A stretch of DNA of 64,000 nt from CAZASK01 sp964487845. Lineage in GTDB: Bacteria; Chlamydiota; Chlamydiia; Chlamydiales; FEN-1388. This document shows, piece by piece, positions 25,878-33,983 of this stretch (positions are counted from its first letter, which is position 1; the number at the start of each line of letters is the position of its first letter). The notes under the pieces were generated by a model. The model was given only the letters and a program-made list of their open reading frames with translations, was not told the DNA's origin and made no database searches. The stretch lies in assembly GCA_964487845.1 (NCBI GenBank), contig CAZASK010000005.1:21896-85895 (forward strand). Reading direction: 5' to 3'. The position numbers and the translations under genes were made by a program.

Positions 25878-26837
25878 TCACTCAGAAGCACCAAACAGTT
25901 TGGTGAGTGCCGCAGAAAAAGCGGATACAGTGGGAACAACGCAAATCTTTTTACATTGTTTGACTGCGTCTGTTGGAGTAATTGTATCACTCGTCAACAG
26001 AAGCTCAATCAAACTCTCTTCAATATGTGACAAAGCATCATCTGCAAAGAGACCATGCGTCACACACGCGAAGATATGATTTGCGCCCTTCTCACGGCAT
26101 GCTTTCGCTGCTGACACCAGTGTTCCTGCTGTAGAACACACATCGTCAGCGAGAAGAACGTTTTTTCCTTTTACATCTCCTAAAAAAGTGAGATGATGTA
26201 CTCGCTTGGCATCAAGTCTTTTCTTTTCAATACTAGCAAAACTTGTACCAAGCTCTTCAGCATATGAAGCCGCCAAACCTCGAGCTCCTTTATCAGGACC
26301 TACCACTATGAGTGGCAGCGCATCGAGCTTGCGCTTCTGTATTTCTTTTACAAACAGCTGTCGAGCCGTCACTTGCTCCACAGGAAACCTATAAAAAGCA
26401 GGGCTATGTTCGGAATGCGCATCCATGAAAATGAGCCGCGCCACCCCTGCTTCTTCTAAACATCTCGCAAACAAACGAGAAGCAACAGAGACTCCTACAC
26501 TCTCTGCCTTACTTTGCCTTGTGTAGGCTAGGTAAGTACAAACGAGTATTACCTCAGATACTCCCAGTCGTTTGAGTGTGTCAACCAACAATAACGTCTC
26601 TATCAAATAGTCGTTTGGCGTTACGGGTTGAGATTGTACCACAATCACCCTTTTCGTCAAAATAGGATCTTTTACTTGAACTTCACATTCACCATCAGGA
26701 AAGTGCAGCACCTTTGAGTGAACAACCGGAAGATGCAATGATGCAGCAAGCTCAACGGCAAAAGAAACCATGTGTGGGACAGAGATAATGGTAGTGTGAG
26801 GATGAGATGTTTTTTGTTGGATGGTGAACTCAACCAC
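25878..26837 (-). CDS. prs: Divergent ribose-phosphate pyrophosphokinase (PRPP synthase)
   Basis: 319 aa, a usual Prs length. The PRPP-binding loop (VLLADDVCSTAGTL), the Lys/Arg region (EKKRLDAKRVHH), FPDGECEVQV and YLAYTRQSK (flexible-loop region) are recognisable, but the normally conserved DLH motif reads DAHSEHSPAFY and DDIIDTAGT is altered to DDVCSTAGT. It makes PRPP from ribose 5-phosphate for nucleotide synthesis. Prs is absent from Chlamydiaceae as I recall. It could be a Prs-like or PRPP synthase-associated protein rather than an active enzyme. Confidence 0.8.
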   Translation of the reverse strand: MVEFTIQQKTSHPHTTIISVPHMVSFAVELAASLHLPVVHSKVLHFPDGECEVQVKDPILTKRVIVVQSQPVTPNDYLIETLLLVDTLKRLGVSEVILVCTYLAYTRQSKAESVGVSVASRLFARCLEEAGVARLIFMDAHSEHSPAFYRFPVEQVTARQLFVKEIQKRKLDALPLIVVGPDKGARGLAASYAEELGTSFASIEKKRLDAKRVHHLTFLGDVKGKNVLLADDVCSTAGTLVSAAKACREKGANHIFACVTHGLFADDALSHIEESLIELLLTSDTITPTDAVKQCKKICVVPTVSAFSAALTKLFGASE

Positions 26838-26881
26838 TTTTTTGCAACTCCGTCACTTTTTAAAATGGGGTACAAAAAACG

Positions 26882-26953
26882 TTGGGGTGGAGGGATTCGA
26901 ACCCCCGCATGGCGATACCAAAAACCGCTGCCTTACCGCTTGGCGACACCCCA
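26882..26953 (-). tRNA. tRNA-Gln (UUG)
   Basis: A 72-base cloverleaf on the minus strand. The acceptor stem TGGGGTG/CACCCCA is fully paired, the D arm is GCC-AAGCGGTAA-GGC, the anticodon loop TTTTGGT gives anticodon TTG with stem GCGGT/ATCGC, and the T arm is GGGGG-TTCGAAT-CCCTC. Discriminator A; CCA is not encoded. It lies between prs and pgsA. Confidence 0.95.
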
Positions 26954-27035
26954 GCTATTGTGCTCGTAAGACGTGATGTAGATTACTTCACACGCTCAAT
27001 TTTCTGCAACACGAAAATCTACACTTGCCTCGATA

Positions 27036-27767
27036 TTATGAAATATCAAGCCCAGAACGTATTTTCAAGCGTCTCATCTTCAACGCATTTTTCGGCTTGC
27101 GAATAAGCACTCTCTGAATATGAGATCGATTTGCAACCACATAATCCACACCAGAATAGAGAGCATAGAGAGCGGCTACCAAGAGCAAGGCGGTACTCAG
27201 CTGAAAGAGGGCTTGATCAGAAAGATGGCCTATCGAATGAGGAATCAACAACAATGTGATTGCAAATGCAGTAATTCCTTGAATCACCGCTTTGATTTTA
27301 CCGCTTGGTCTTGCCGCAAGAGCAAACCCTCTCAAGGCACATATTGTCCTCAACGTACTCGTAATTGAATCCCGATAGAGGAACACAAAGACGACAAGCA
27401 AGGGAATATTGACAGGCGGCTGTGTAAAAGTAAGAAAAATTGATATTCGTGCAATGCTATCAGCCATCGGGTCTAAGATTTTGCCAAGATCAGTTACTTG
27501 ATTATACTTTCTTGCCAGGTATCCATCAAAAGCATCTGACAGCTCGGAAATCCCCAACAGTAAAAGTAGCACATAGGGAAGTACAATAGAGCTGATTCCA
27601 AAATATTCATGCTCCAAATAGACCAATAAAAAAATTGGGCTAATGAAGATACGAATGAACGTCAGACAATTCGCAACTGTAAGAATCGTGGGCCCACTTA
27701 TTGGATGATCCACTAACTTGTCGAGTCTTTCATCAATTTTTTCTTGTATTACTTCTCGCTGCGCCAT
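27036..27767 (-). CDS. pgsA: CDP-diacylglycerol-glycerol-3-phosphate phosphatidyltransferase-like enzyme
   Basis: 243 aa from ATG 27767 (GAGGAG site seven bases upstream). Contains the CDP-alcohol phosphotransferase motif D-x2-DG-x2-AR-x8-G-x3-D-x3-D (DAFDGYLARK then GKILDPMAD) and several transmembrane helices. It makes phosphatidylglycerophosphate in the inner membrane. The frame continues upstream to 27830, but those residues would come from the palindromic insertion B1, so the ATG at 27767 is preferred. C. trachomatis has the same pgsA-glgA pairing (CT797-CT798). Confidence 0.88.
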   Translation of the reverse strand: MAQREVIQEKIDERLDKLVDHPISGPTILTVANCLTFIRIFISPIFLLVYLEHEYFGISSIVLPYVLLLLLGISELSDAFDGYLARKYNQVTDLGKILDPMADSIARISIFLTFTQPPVNIPLLVVFVFLYRDSITSTLRTICALRGFALAARPSGKIKAVIQGITAFAITLLLIPHSIGHLSDQALFQLSTALLLVAALYALYSGVDYVVANRSHIQRVLIRKPKNALKMRRLKIRSGLDIS

Positions 27768-27798
27768 GCTCTCCTCACGTCCCACGCATCTGTTCGTA

Positions 27799-27963
27799 GA
27801 GGGAATTGCAAAACTCACTTTGGAGGCCAAATTCGATGATTTTTTTGTCGGTTCAGTTTTTCGTAAATCGACATATCCTTTTGGCCATAGGCGATTTACG
27901 AAAAATCTGAATCCGACGAAAAAAGCGCGGATTTAGCCCCAAATGGAGTTTTACAATTCCCTC
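27799..27963. repeat. Fold-back (MITE-like) palindrome B, copy 1 (165 bp)
   Basis: Inverted-repeat element beginning GAGGGAATTGCAAAACTC and ending with the near-complement, flanked on both sides by CGTA (27795-27798 and 27964-27967), a likely 4-bp target duplication. Its sequence is nearly the same as copy 2 at 31542-31710. It overlaps the glgA 3' end: the last ~22 codons of glgA are element sequence. Removing it and one CGTA gives an alternative glgA tail of VYEQMRGT followed by TGA just before the pgsA ribosome-binding site. Confidence 0.88.
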
Positions 27964-29359
27964 CGTATACTTGTACATACTCAAGACCAGACTGAGCCCA
28001 ATTGAAATTACACTGCATACAATGAACTGCTAGCGCATCCCATTCTGATTTTTTGTTTTTCCATAATTCAAGGGCTCTTCCAAGCGCCCATTCTACACCA
28101 CCGACATCAGGATAGTCAAAGCTAAAACCATTTTCCCCATCACATATCGTATCGAGTAGGCCACCTGTGCTTCTCACTATTGGGATTGCTCCATATCGCA
28201 ATGCAATTAGTTGAACAAGGCCGCAAGGCTCAAACAAAGATGGCACAAAAACCATATCCGCTGCGGCATAGATCTTGTGAGCCATTCCCTCTTCAGTTTT
28301 TAAAACAATCCGTACATTATTTTCTTGACTGTACTTATCTCTCAATGATTCAAACTCTGATTGTACTGCTTTGTCATGACTTGTCCCCAATAAAATAAAT
28401 TGATATCTCTCCTTTGCAGCACTCATTGCGTATTTGATAAGTTCAATACCTTTTTGCGGAACCAGGCGTGCAACAGAGACCACAAGCGGCCTTGTATCGT
28501 CTGCGCTCATATGCAGCATTTTTAGCAATGCCCGTTTATTTTTGTGCTTCTCAGGAAAATTTTGAATAGAAAATGGAAACAAAACATGCATGTCGGTCGC
28601 AGGATCCCAAAATTTCTCATCAATCCCATTTAATATGCCCGAAAATTTATTTTTACAGCGCTTCAGTATATCTTCAAGCCCTCTTCCACCCTGAGAAGTA
28701 AGGACCTCTTTTGCATAATTTGGAGACACTGTCGTTACATGATGCGCGGAAACAATCCCCCCCTTCAAAAGATTATACCCATTATTCAGCTGACATACTT
28801 GAGAAGACAAACGTACCTTGGCAAGGTTTTCAGCGGAGCACCAGCCCTGATACTCTAAATTATGGATCGTCAGCACAACTCGTGTGTGCTTAAAATATTC
28901 ACGAAATTCTTCTTCATGAATGAGGCACGCGATAGGCGCCGTCTCCCAATCATGAACGTGGATCACATCCGGAACCATATGTGATGCCTTCAACCAGTCA
29001 AGAACAGCCCTTGAAAAATATAAAAACCGATCGACGTCATCTGCAGCGCCATAGATTTCACCCCGCTGAAAAAAACGATCGGGATGTGAACTACTCATAA
29101 GCGAAAGATGGAAATCACCATTATAATCAGCTCGTACTACGCTATTGTCATACCACCTGCCATCATAGTAGCTCTTAAATATTTTTTCGTTTGGCAAGAA
29201 TCGAAGCTGCGATGCATCGAGACAATCATAACGTGGTACGCAAATATCGACTGTATGCCCCATCTTCACAAGCTCACGAGACAAGCCCATCATGACATCA
29301 GCTAAACCACCTATTTTTGCAATAGGAGCGATTTCGGAGGCTACTTGTAGAATATGCAT
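27896..29359 (-). CDS. glgA: Glycogen synthase GlgA (C-terminus replaced by an inserted repeat)
   Basis: 487-aa GT5 ADP-glucose glycosyltransferase. N-terminal substrate motif KIGGLADVM, VIHVHDWETAPIACL, and the C-terminal nucleotide-binding segment PSLFEPCGLVQLIALRYG. It extends glycogen chains together with MalQ. The body is intact to YVQVY; the final ~22 residues (ending SSDSDFS) are encoded by repeat B1 and replace what was probably a short EQMRGT tail, so the enzyme should still fold. In C. trachomatis glgA also lies beside pgsA. Confidence 0.93.
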   Translation of the reverse strand: MHILQVASEIAPIAKIGGLADVMMGLSRELVKMGHTVDICVPRYDCLDASQLRFLPNEKIFKSYYDGRWYDNSVVRADYNGDFHLSLMSSSHPDRFFQRGEIYGAADDVDRFLYFSRAVLDWLKASHMVPDVIHVHDWETAPIACLIHEEEFREYFKHTRVVLTIHNLEYQGWCSAENLAKVRLSSQVCQLNNGYNLLKGGIVSAHHVTTVSPNYAKEVLTSQGGRGLEDILKRCKNKFSGILNGIDEKFWDPATDMHVLFPFSIQNFPEKHKNKRALLKMLHMSADDTRPLVVSVARLVPQKGIELIKYAMSAAKERYQFILLGTSHDKAVQSEFESLRDKYSQENNVRIVLKTEEGMAHKIYAAADMVFVPSLFEPCGLVQLIALRYGAIPIVRSTGGLLDTICDGENGFSFDYPDVGGVEWALGRALELWKNKKSEWDALAVHCMQCNFNWAQSGLEYVQVYGGNCKTPFGAKSALFSSDSDFS

Positions 29360-29377
29360 GAGAGCTCCAGATAGATT

Positions 29378-29545
29378 TAGACCTCTTGCGCAATTAAGGT
29401 TCTGTCAATTTTCGGGTTCTTTTGAGCCGCTTTTCGATTCGAATTACAGGGATTATATCCGTTGATATTACCCCTGTAATTCGAATCGAAAAGCGGCCAA
29501 AATAATCCCAAAAAGCGACGAACCCTTAATTACGCAAGAGGTCTA
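29378..29545. repeat. Fold-back (MITE-like) palindrome C, 168 bp
   Basis: Outer arms TAGACCTCTTGCG-CAATTAAGG pair with a near-identical inverted copy at 29522-29545, and the inner arms include a perfect 26-base inverted segment (GCCGCTTTTCGATTCG outward of the loop). The loop is around 29460. It sits 18 bases upstream of the glgA start codon, within its likely leader or promoter region. No ORF inside. The outer 13 bases TTAGACCTCTTGC also occur in the small hairpin at 58896-58925. Confidence 0.85.
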
Positions 29546-29587
29546 TTAGCCAAATTATCGGCATTGTACCTAGATAAACGCCATTTT

Positions 29588-30943
29588 TCAAGTGTTTTGA
29601 ATTGCTGGCGCTTCCACTGCGTCTATGTTATAGCGTACATACTTTCGAAGACGCCAAATCGCTGTAAGGTTCAAAAGGAGCAAACAAGCCAAAACAAGCG
29701 ACATCACAGTCGTCGCCTGTGTTAATTCTTGAAAGGTAAAAAACAAAAAAGCAAGAGCTCCAAAGCTGCAGTAAAAAAAACGCCCATATCGAGGGAAAAG
29801 GAAACAAGCAGTCTTCATTCCTGCACAAAAATAGGTAATAATGGTTGAATACCCGAGCAAAAATAAAAAGAAAGGCATAAAAATATGCATATAGGGGAAA
29901 TATTGAGAAAGCGCTCTCTGCACATGATTTGCCGATCCTCCTCCCTCACACCACACCCCTGTTGTAAGCACAATAAGAACGCTCATTGTGCAAATAACAA
30001 AAATATCTAAAAACACCTCAAAAATCGTAAGAGACGCCTGCTTTGCTGGGTTTTTTTCCCTTGATTCACTATGAATAATCGAAGCATAACCCACTCCAAT
30101 ATCAGAGCTGTAGCAACTGCGTCGAATGCCCTGTGAAATCGTCGTCATGAGAGTGCTTCCTGCAAAGCCACCAATTGCTGCAGCTGGAGTAAACGCACAA
30201 CGTACAATATCGAATAAGACACCAGGAAGCGCCGGTAAGTTCATTGCAAGAACATACAAGCCCATGCACAAGTACATAGCGATAAAAGCTGGGATAATAG
30301 CAGCACAAATAGTACCAACTCGATCTACACCACCAACTTCTGCTATCAGTACAAGCCCAACTAAGGCAATCGCTACCCACCACTTTGAAATTTCAAAATT
30401 CTCTGAAATACTTGCCACCACGACATTAAACTGCAGTATTTCAGCTCCATATAAACACATCAGTAAGCAAAAAACTTTGACAGCCCAAGAAGAAAATGCT
30501 CGTTCCAGATAATACATGGGACCGCCTGAGAATCCACCTTTACTATTCCCGCCTTCAGGGACACGAAACTGCATACCTAAACACACTTCAGCATATTTGA
30601 CTAAAGAGCCAACAATAGCTGTTATCCATACCCAAAAAAGAGCGCCTGGGCCCCCTATTTCAACTGCCGTGATAATGGATACAATATTGCCGATTCCAAC
30701 ACTTGCGCCAATACAGGCGAAAGAAGCCTTGAGAGGATGGACACCTTGATCCATATCACAAGCACTGCGCTTGCGTCCTATAAATCCAAAAAATGTCTTC
30801 AGTATGACGGGGAACTTTCTCACTTGTATCAACTTTGAGTGGTACGAAAAATAGATCCCTATCGCGACGATAATCGGGAAACAGATATATCCCCACAAAA
30901 TATCATCAAATCGATCTAAAAGCTGAAAAATAGTTGAAGTCAT
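29588..30943 (-). CDS. Sodium:alanine/glycine symporter (AGCS family)
   Basis: 451 aa with about 11 transmembrane segments. ASVGIGNIVSIITAVEIGGPGALFW and the segment GGFSGGPMYYLERAF mark the AGCS family (DagA/AlsT), which imports small neutral amino acids with Na+ (C. trachomatis CT735 dagA). Start is taken as ATG 30943, where a CGGA site is properly spaced; the frame extends to 31018 but would overlap the next gene. Stop lies close to palindrome C. Confidence 0.85.
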   Translation of the reverse strand: MTSTIFQLLDRFDDILWGYICFPIIVAIGIYFSYHSKLIQVRKFPVILKTFFGFIGRKRSACDMDQGVHPLKASFACIGASVGIGNIVSIITAVEIGGPGALFWVWITAIVGSLVKYAEVCLGMQFRVPEGGNSKGGFSGGPMYYLERAFSSWAVKVFCLLMCLYGAEILQFNVVVASISENFEISKWWVAIALVGLVLIAEVGGVDRVGTICAAIIPAFIAMYLCMGLYVLAMNLPALPGVLFDIVRCAFTPAAAIGGFAGSTLMTTISQGIRRSCYSSDIGVGYASIIHSESREKNPAKQASLTIFEVFLDIFVICTMSVLIVLTTGVWCEGGGSANHVQRALSQYFPYMHIFMPFFLFLLGYSTIITYFCAGMKTACFLFPRYGRFFYCSFGALAFLFFTFQELTQATTVMSLVLACLLLLNLTAIWRLRKYVRYNIDAVEAPAIQNT

Positions 30944-30983
30944 ATGCATTCCGAAATAACAAATAAATATTTTATATTCAATT

Positions 30984-31478
30984 TTACTTAATGTCAAACA
31001 ACGAACGGTTTTTTTCAAGAAAAGCGTTTTTCCAGTAGTAGCTATCTAAAAGCCCTTCCGTAGGCCTTCCCATGAGAGAGTAAGCAATATACAATGCTTC
31101 TACAGAGGCAAGTCCTCGACTAGGGATCTCACAATCTTCTTGCCTGCGAGGATAAGCAGTTTGGTATCCAGGAGGAAGACTTCTTCTCGGTAGAGAGCTC
31201 ACATGTGGAATCAACATTTTCATTTTTTCTGCATATCGCCATGTTCCGTCAAGAAGAACCAACCCTGCTTTACTATCAACTAATGATAAAACAGGCCCCT
31301 CAAAATCGAGCAGACAGTAGTTATCTAGATCACCAAGCCCTGTTCGCACACATTGCGGATACAGAAAAAAACGACAGTCCGATCGTTTTTCGAGACCGAC
31401 AAGAGAGCATTTTTTTAGATTTTCTCTTCGGTGTCGAACGATGATTGTCTCAGGATACGTTTCATACATAAGTCCCAA
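30984..31478 (-). CDS. DTW/Tsr3-like rRNA modification protein
   Basis: 164 aa. The core LLDGTWRYAEKM, RSLPPGYQTAYPRR and SRGLASVEALYIAYSLMGR matches the pattern of the TDD superfamily (D-T-W motif and a C-terminal S-x-E-A helix; Tsr3 and DTW proteins add an aminocarboxypropyl group to RNA). The position of the DTW-like motif (DGTW) is a slight variant. Upstream of the symporter gene with a 40-base gap. The precise substrate is unknown. Confidence 0.6.
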   Translation of the reverse strand: MGLMYETYPETIIVRHRRENLKKCSLVGLEKRSDCRFFLYPQCVRTGLGDLDNYCLLDFEGPVLSLVDSKAGLVLLDGTWRYAEKMKMLIPHVSSLPRRSLPPGYQTAYPRRQEDCEIPSRGLASVEALYIAYSLMGRPTEGLLDSYYWKNAFLEKNRSLFDIK

Positions 31479-31541
31479 TATGGTAGCAAGCTGAGAATTT
31501 ACATTGCAAAAGAAACCGATAACTTTTTATACCAAGAGGTA

Positions 31542-31710
31542 GAGGGAATTGCAAAACTCGCTTTGTAGGCCAAATCCCATGATTTTTTTTGTCGGTTCAG
31601 TTTTTCGTAAATCGACATATCCTCGTGGCCATAGGCGATTTACGAAAAATCTGAATCCGACGAAAAAAGCAAAGGATTTGGCCTACAAACGCAAGTTTTG
31701 CAATTTCCTC
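31542..31710. repeat. Fold-back (MITE-like) palindrome B, copy 2 (169 bp)
   Basis: Second copy of the sequence at 27799-27963. The long stretch TTTTTTGTCGGTTCAGTTTT, the centre around ATCGACATATCC and the inverted arm are shared with few differences. Flanks are GGTA (31538-31541) and GATA (31711-31714), a possible diverged 4-bp duplication. It occupies most of the gap between the divergent Tsr3-like and thioredoxin-fold genes, so promoters for both must be within or beside it. Confidence 0.88.
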
Positions 31711-31738
31711 GATAGATAAACAAACGATGAGGCCACGT

Positions 31739-32791
31739 ATGATCAAAGCAACGCTCACCACCTGCGTGCTACTTTCCACTCTCTTTTCTTCACTTTCCGC
31801 AGATTCTCCGCCACAACCAACATCCGCAAAAGTAAGTACTCGCACTCTTGAATGGTTAGACAAATATGAGGTAGCCTCACAACAAGCAAAAGCTACCGGA
31901 AAACCACTTTTTATCTACTTTACAGGCTCTGACTGGTGCGGTTGGTGTAAAAAAATGGATAAAGAAATCCTCTCTACGGAGGAATTCATCCGTCTCGTGG
32001 GAGACACTTTCATCTTTGTAAAAATTGATTTTCCCATATATAGCTCCCTTGACAAAGCAATCGTTGCACAAAACGAAGAATTAAAAGAAAAATTCGAAGT
32101 CACGGCTTTCCCAACCATTATCATCACCTCATCTGAAGGCAAACAAATCGCCGTCTTGAATTACAAACCAGGTGGAGGGAAATCCTATGCAGAATACCTG
32201 CTCAAACTCCTCCAGAGACAGCAAGAGTTGAAAAATGGAATGAAATCACTGCCTGAAAAAAGTATTGCTGAGCTACAGGCTTTATACGAAAGAGCTACAG
32301 AGCTTGGGATGGATAGTGAGGGAGCTGAAATCGTACACGCTGCATTACAAAAAGAAGATTCCCCCTTCTTTCTCACAGAGCGATACAGACTTTTACTCAA
32401 TGAAGGCCTTGCAAATAATCCAGAAGCTGAAAATATCAAGAAGAAGCTCCTTATAAAAGATCCAGAAAACAAAAGTGGCATACACTACAGTCTTGCTGTT
32501 ATTGATTTTGAAGCGCGCGCTGAAAATTTACCCAATCAGCTCACAGCAGATCAAGCCGTACAACCTCTTCAGCAATATTTACGTAATTTTGGAGCCTATG
32601 ATTCACAGAATAGGTGGAAAATTGAACTCACCATCTCACAAGTATTTCGCAGCAAAAATCAACACTCAGAAGCGCTTTCTTTTGCAAAAGAAGCACTCTG
32701 TCATGCACCTGAAGAGATGAAAAACAATGTTGCTCAAACGATAGTTGGATTAGAAGATACTATATCAGCCATTGGCAGTGCTGATAAATAA
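31739..32791 (+). CDS. Exported thioredoxin-fold protein with C-terminal helical repeats
   Basis: About 350 aa. Signal peptide MIKATLTTCVLLSTLFSSLSA, then a thioredoxin-like domain with SDWCGWCKKMDKEI (WCGWC active site), VKIDFPIY and AFPTIIITSSEGK; the C-terminal half has TPR-like helices (AELQALYERATELGM). Related to DsbD-gamma/DUF255-like periplasmic reductases; C. trachomatis has a predicted disulfide isomerase at the same place (CT783) next to rnpA. Probably acts in envelope disulfide chemistry. ATG 31739 has a GAGG site; 31727 is an alternative. It overlaps the convergent rnpA by 27 bases. Confidence 0.82.
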   Translation: MIKATLTTCVLLSTLFSSLSADSPPQPTSAKVSTRTLEWLDKYEVASQQAKATGKPLFIYFTGSDWCGWCKKMDKEILSTEEFIRLVGDTFIFVKIDFPIYSSLDKAIVAQNEELKEKFEVTAFPTIIITSSEGKQIAVLNYKPGGGKSYAEYLLKLLQRQQELKNGMKSLPEKSIAELQALYERATELGMDSEGAEIVHAALQKEDSPFFLTERYRLLLNEGLANNPEAENIKKKLLIKDPENKSGIHYSLAVIDFEARAENLPNQLTADQAVQPLQQYLRNFGAYDSQNRWKIELTISQVFRSKNQHSEALSFAKEALCHAPEEMKNNVAQTIVGLEDTISAIGSADK

Positions 32792-33100
32792 TCGAAGATC
32801 TCGTTGGATATCTTCCAACGAGGCTTCTTGAACAGCATGCTTTGGCTTTACATTGAAATCTATATGTGAACAGCTAGAAGCTTGTAGACGAAAAGCTTCT
32901 CTGATCAACCGTTTTGCACGGTTTCTCTTTACAGAGGAGCCATATTTTTTTGTAACGGTAATACCCAACCTGGAGATTGGATTTTCAGTTTTCTTCCATT
33001 GGATGAGAAGATATTTCCCACAAAAGAGCAGCCCCTTTCTTTGAAGCTCAATAAACGATTCGCGCTTGCGAAGTCGCGCTCTTTTGGGAAATGAAAACAT
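32765..33100 (-). CDS. rnpA: Ribonuclease P protein component
   Basis: 111 aa. The characteristic LGITVTKKYGSSVKRNRAKRLIREAFR (RNR motif) is present, with a basic N-terminus. It binds the RNase P RNA for tRNA 5'-end processing. Ten bases downstream of rpmH on the same strand, the classical rpmH-rnpA order. Ends inside the convergent thioredoxin-fold gene. Confidence 0.92.
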   Translation of the reverse strand: MFSFPKRARLRKRESFIELQRKGLLFCGKYLLIQWKKTENPISRLGITVTKKYGSSVKRNRAKRLIREAFRLQASSCSHIDFNVKPKHAVQEASLEDIQRDLRLFISTANG

Positions 33101-33109
33101 CAGCTTTGA

Positions 33110-33244
33110 CTACACTGTCAAGCGCTTTCTACCACGACGGCGTCTGGCAGCAACAACCTTGCGGCCATTTCTTGTACTCATGCGCTGCATGAATCCGTGT
33201 GTTTTTTGTCTCTTTCTCTTACTTGGCTGATAGGTACGCTTCAC
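33110..33244 (-). CDS. rpmH: 50S ribosomal protein L34
   Basis: 44 aa read by hand: starts MKRTYQPSKRKRQKTHGF, then MQRMSTRNGRKVVAARRRRG and ends RKRLTV. The start codon is GTG at 33244 with an AAGGA site eight bases upstream. Too short to be listed by usual length cut-offs. Followed by rnpA. Confidence 0.96.
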   Translation of the reverse strand: MKRTYQPSKRKRQKTHGFMQRMSTRNGRKVVAARRRRGRKRLTV

Positions 33245-33289
33245 TGTTACAGTCCTTTCTTCAAATGGTGCACACAATTTAATAGGAGT

Positions 33290-33318
33290 AGTATAGGCAA
33301 GCGGCTATTTTGCTACAA
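33290..33318 (-). promoter_or_regulatory. Probable sigma-66/70 promoter for rpmH-rnpA
   Basis: On the minus strand TTGTAG (33318-33313), a 17-base spacer, then TATACT (33295-33290). The distance to the rpmH GTG is about 45 bases. Confidence 0.55.
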
Positions 33319-33372
33319 CAGGATCGTTCACATATTCCGAAAATCACTCAATTTCTCGATACAATGAAAAGT

Positions 33373-33387
33373 TTTCGAAAGAAGTCT
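33373..33387. repeat. Isolated 15-bp end sequence of palindrome A
   Basis: TTTCGAAAGAAGTCT is identical to the outer right end of element A (6666-6828). No matching left arm is seen nearby. It lies in the 210-base gap between rpmH and rpmJ, so it may be a relic of an excised or decayed copy, or chance. Confidence 0.4.
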
Positions 33388-33456
33388 GTTGAATGAAATG
33401 ATGGTGATTAGATAGACTACTTCCTATATTGTTATGCGAAACAGGTTTGTAAAATT

Positions 33457-33594
33457 ATGAAAGTTCGAGCTTCTGTAAAAGCTGATTCCTCCAAAGGCGA
33501 TAAAATCGTCCGACGTAAGGGCAGAATTTATGTATTAAACGAAAAAGATCCGACCAGAAAACAGCGCCAGAAAGGCCCGGGTCGTAAACGGTAA
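33457..33594 (+). CDS. rpmJ: 50S ribosomal protein L36
   Basis: 45 aa read by hand: MKVRASVKADSSKGDKIVRR then KGRIYVLNEKDPTRKQRQKG and PGRKR. The Cys residues of the zinc form of L36 are absent (KADSSK in place of Cys-containing segments), so this is the Cys-less paralogue type. Divergent from rpmH and 17 bases before rpsN. Confidence 0.93.
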   Translation: MKVRASVKADSSKGDKIVRRKGRIYVLNEKDPTRKQRQKGPGRKR

Positions 33595-33611
33595 GTGAAG
33601 GAAATTGTGAC

Positions 33612-33917
33612 ATGGCTAAAACGTCAGTTGTAGAACGACAAAAAAAACGAGCAATATTAGTAAAGCGCAACTTTGAAAAAAGGCTCGCGCTCAAAAAAGC
33701 TTCCGTGAACATGAATCTTTCTGAAGAGGAAAGAGAAGATGCACGCATTACACTCAACAAAATGGGTCGTAATACATCAGCTGTGCGTCTGAGAAACCGC
33801 TGCCAGCTTACTGGTAGACCACGCGGTTATATCCGAAAGTTTCAAGTATCACGTCTTACATTTAGAGAATTTGCTCTTGCTGGCCTTATCCCAGGCATTA
33901 CCAAAGCAAGCTGGTAA
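33612..33917 (+). CDS. rpsN: 30S ribosomal protein S14 (zinc-independent form)
   Basis: 101 aa. MAKTSVVERQKKRAILVKR at the start and NRCQLTGRPRGYIRKFQVSR near the end are S14; the long form lacks the CxxC pairs. Pairs with rpmJ in one transcript, as in C. trachomatis (CT786-CT787). A clear terminator follows at 33953-33983. Confidence 0.95.
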   Translation: MAKTSVVERQKKRAILVKRNFEKRLALKKASVNMNLSEEEREDARITLNKMGRNTSAVRLRNRCQLTGRPRGYIRKFQVSRLTFREFALAGLIPGITKASW

Positions 33918-33952
33918 AAGCACTTTCTGACAAGTTCATTTCCCTTGCCACT

Positions 33953-33983
33953 GGCCTTATAGAGAAATCTGTAAGGCCTTTTT
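33953..33983 (+). terminator. Rho-independent terminator after rpsN
   Basis: GGCCTTA, a 12-base loop, TAAGGCC, then five T. It lies 36 bases downstream of the rpsN stop and ends just where the next palindrome (33982-34042) begins. Confidence 0.8.

Noticed and set aside
27768..27830. Extended N-terminus of PgsA
   Set aside because: The extra residues derive from the palindrome B1 flank and the ATG at 27767 has the good ribosome-binding site.
33110..33594. Replication origin near rpmH-rnpA
   Set aside because: No dnaA gene or cluster of DnaA-box-like 9-mers is visible; the rpmH-rnpA pair alone is not enough.
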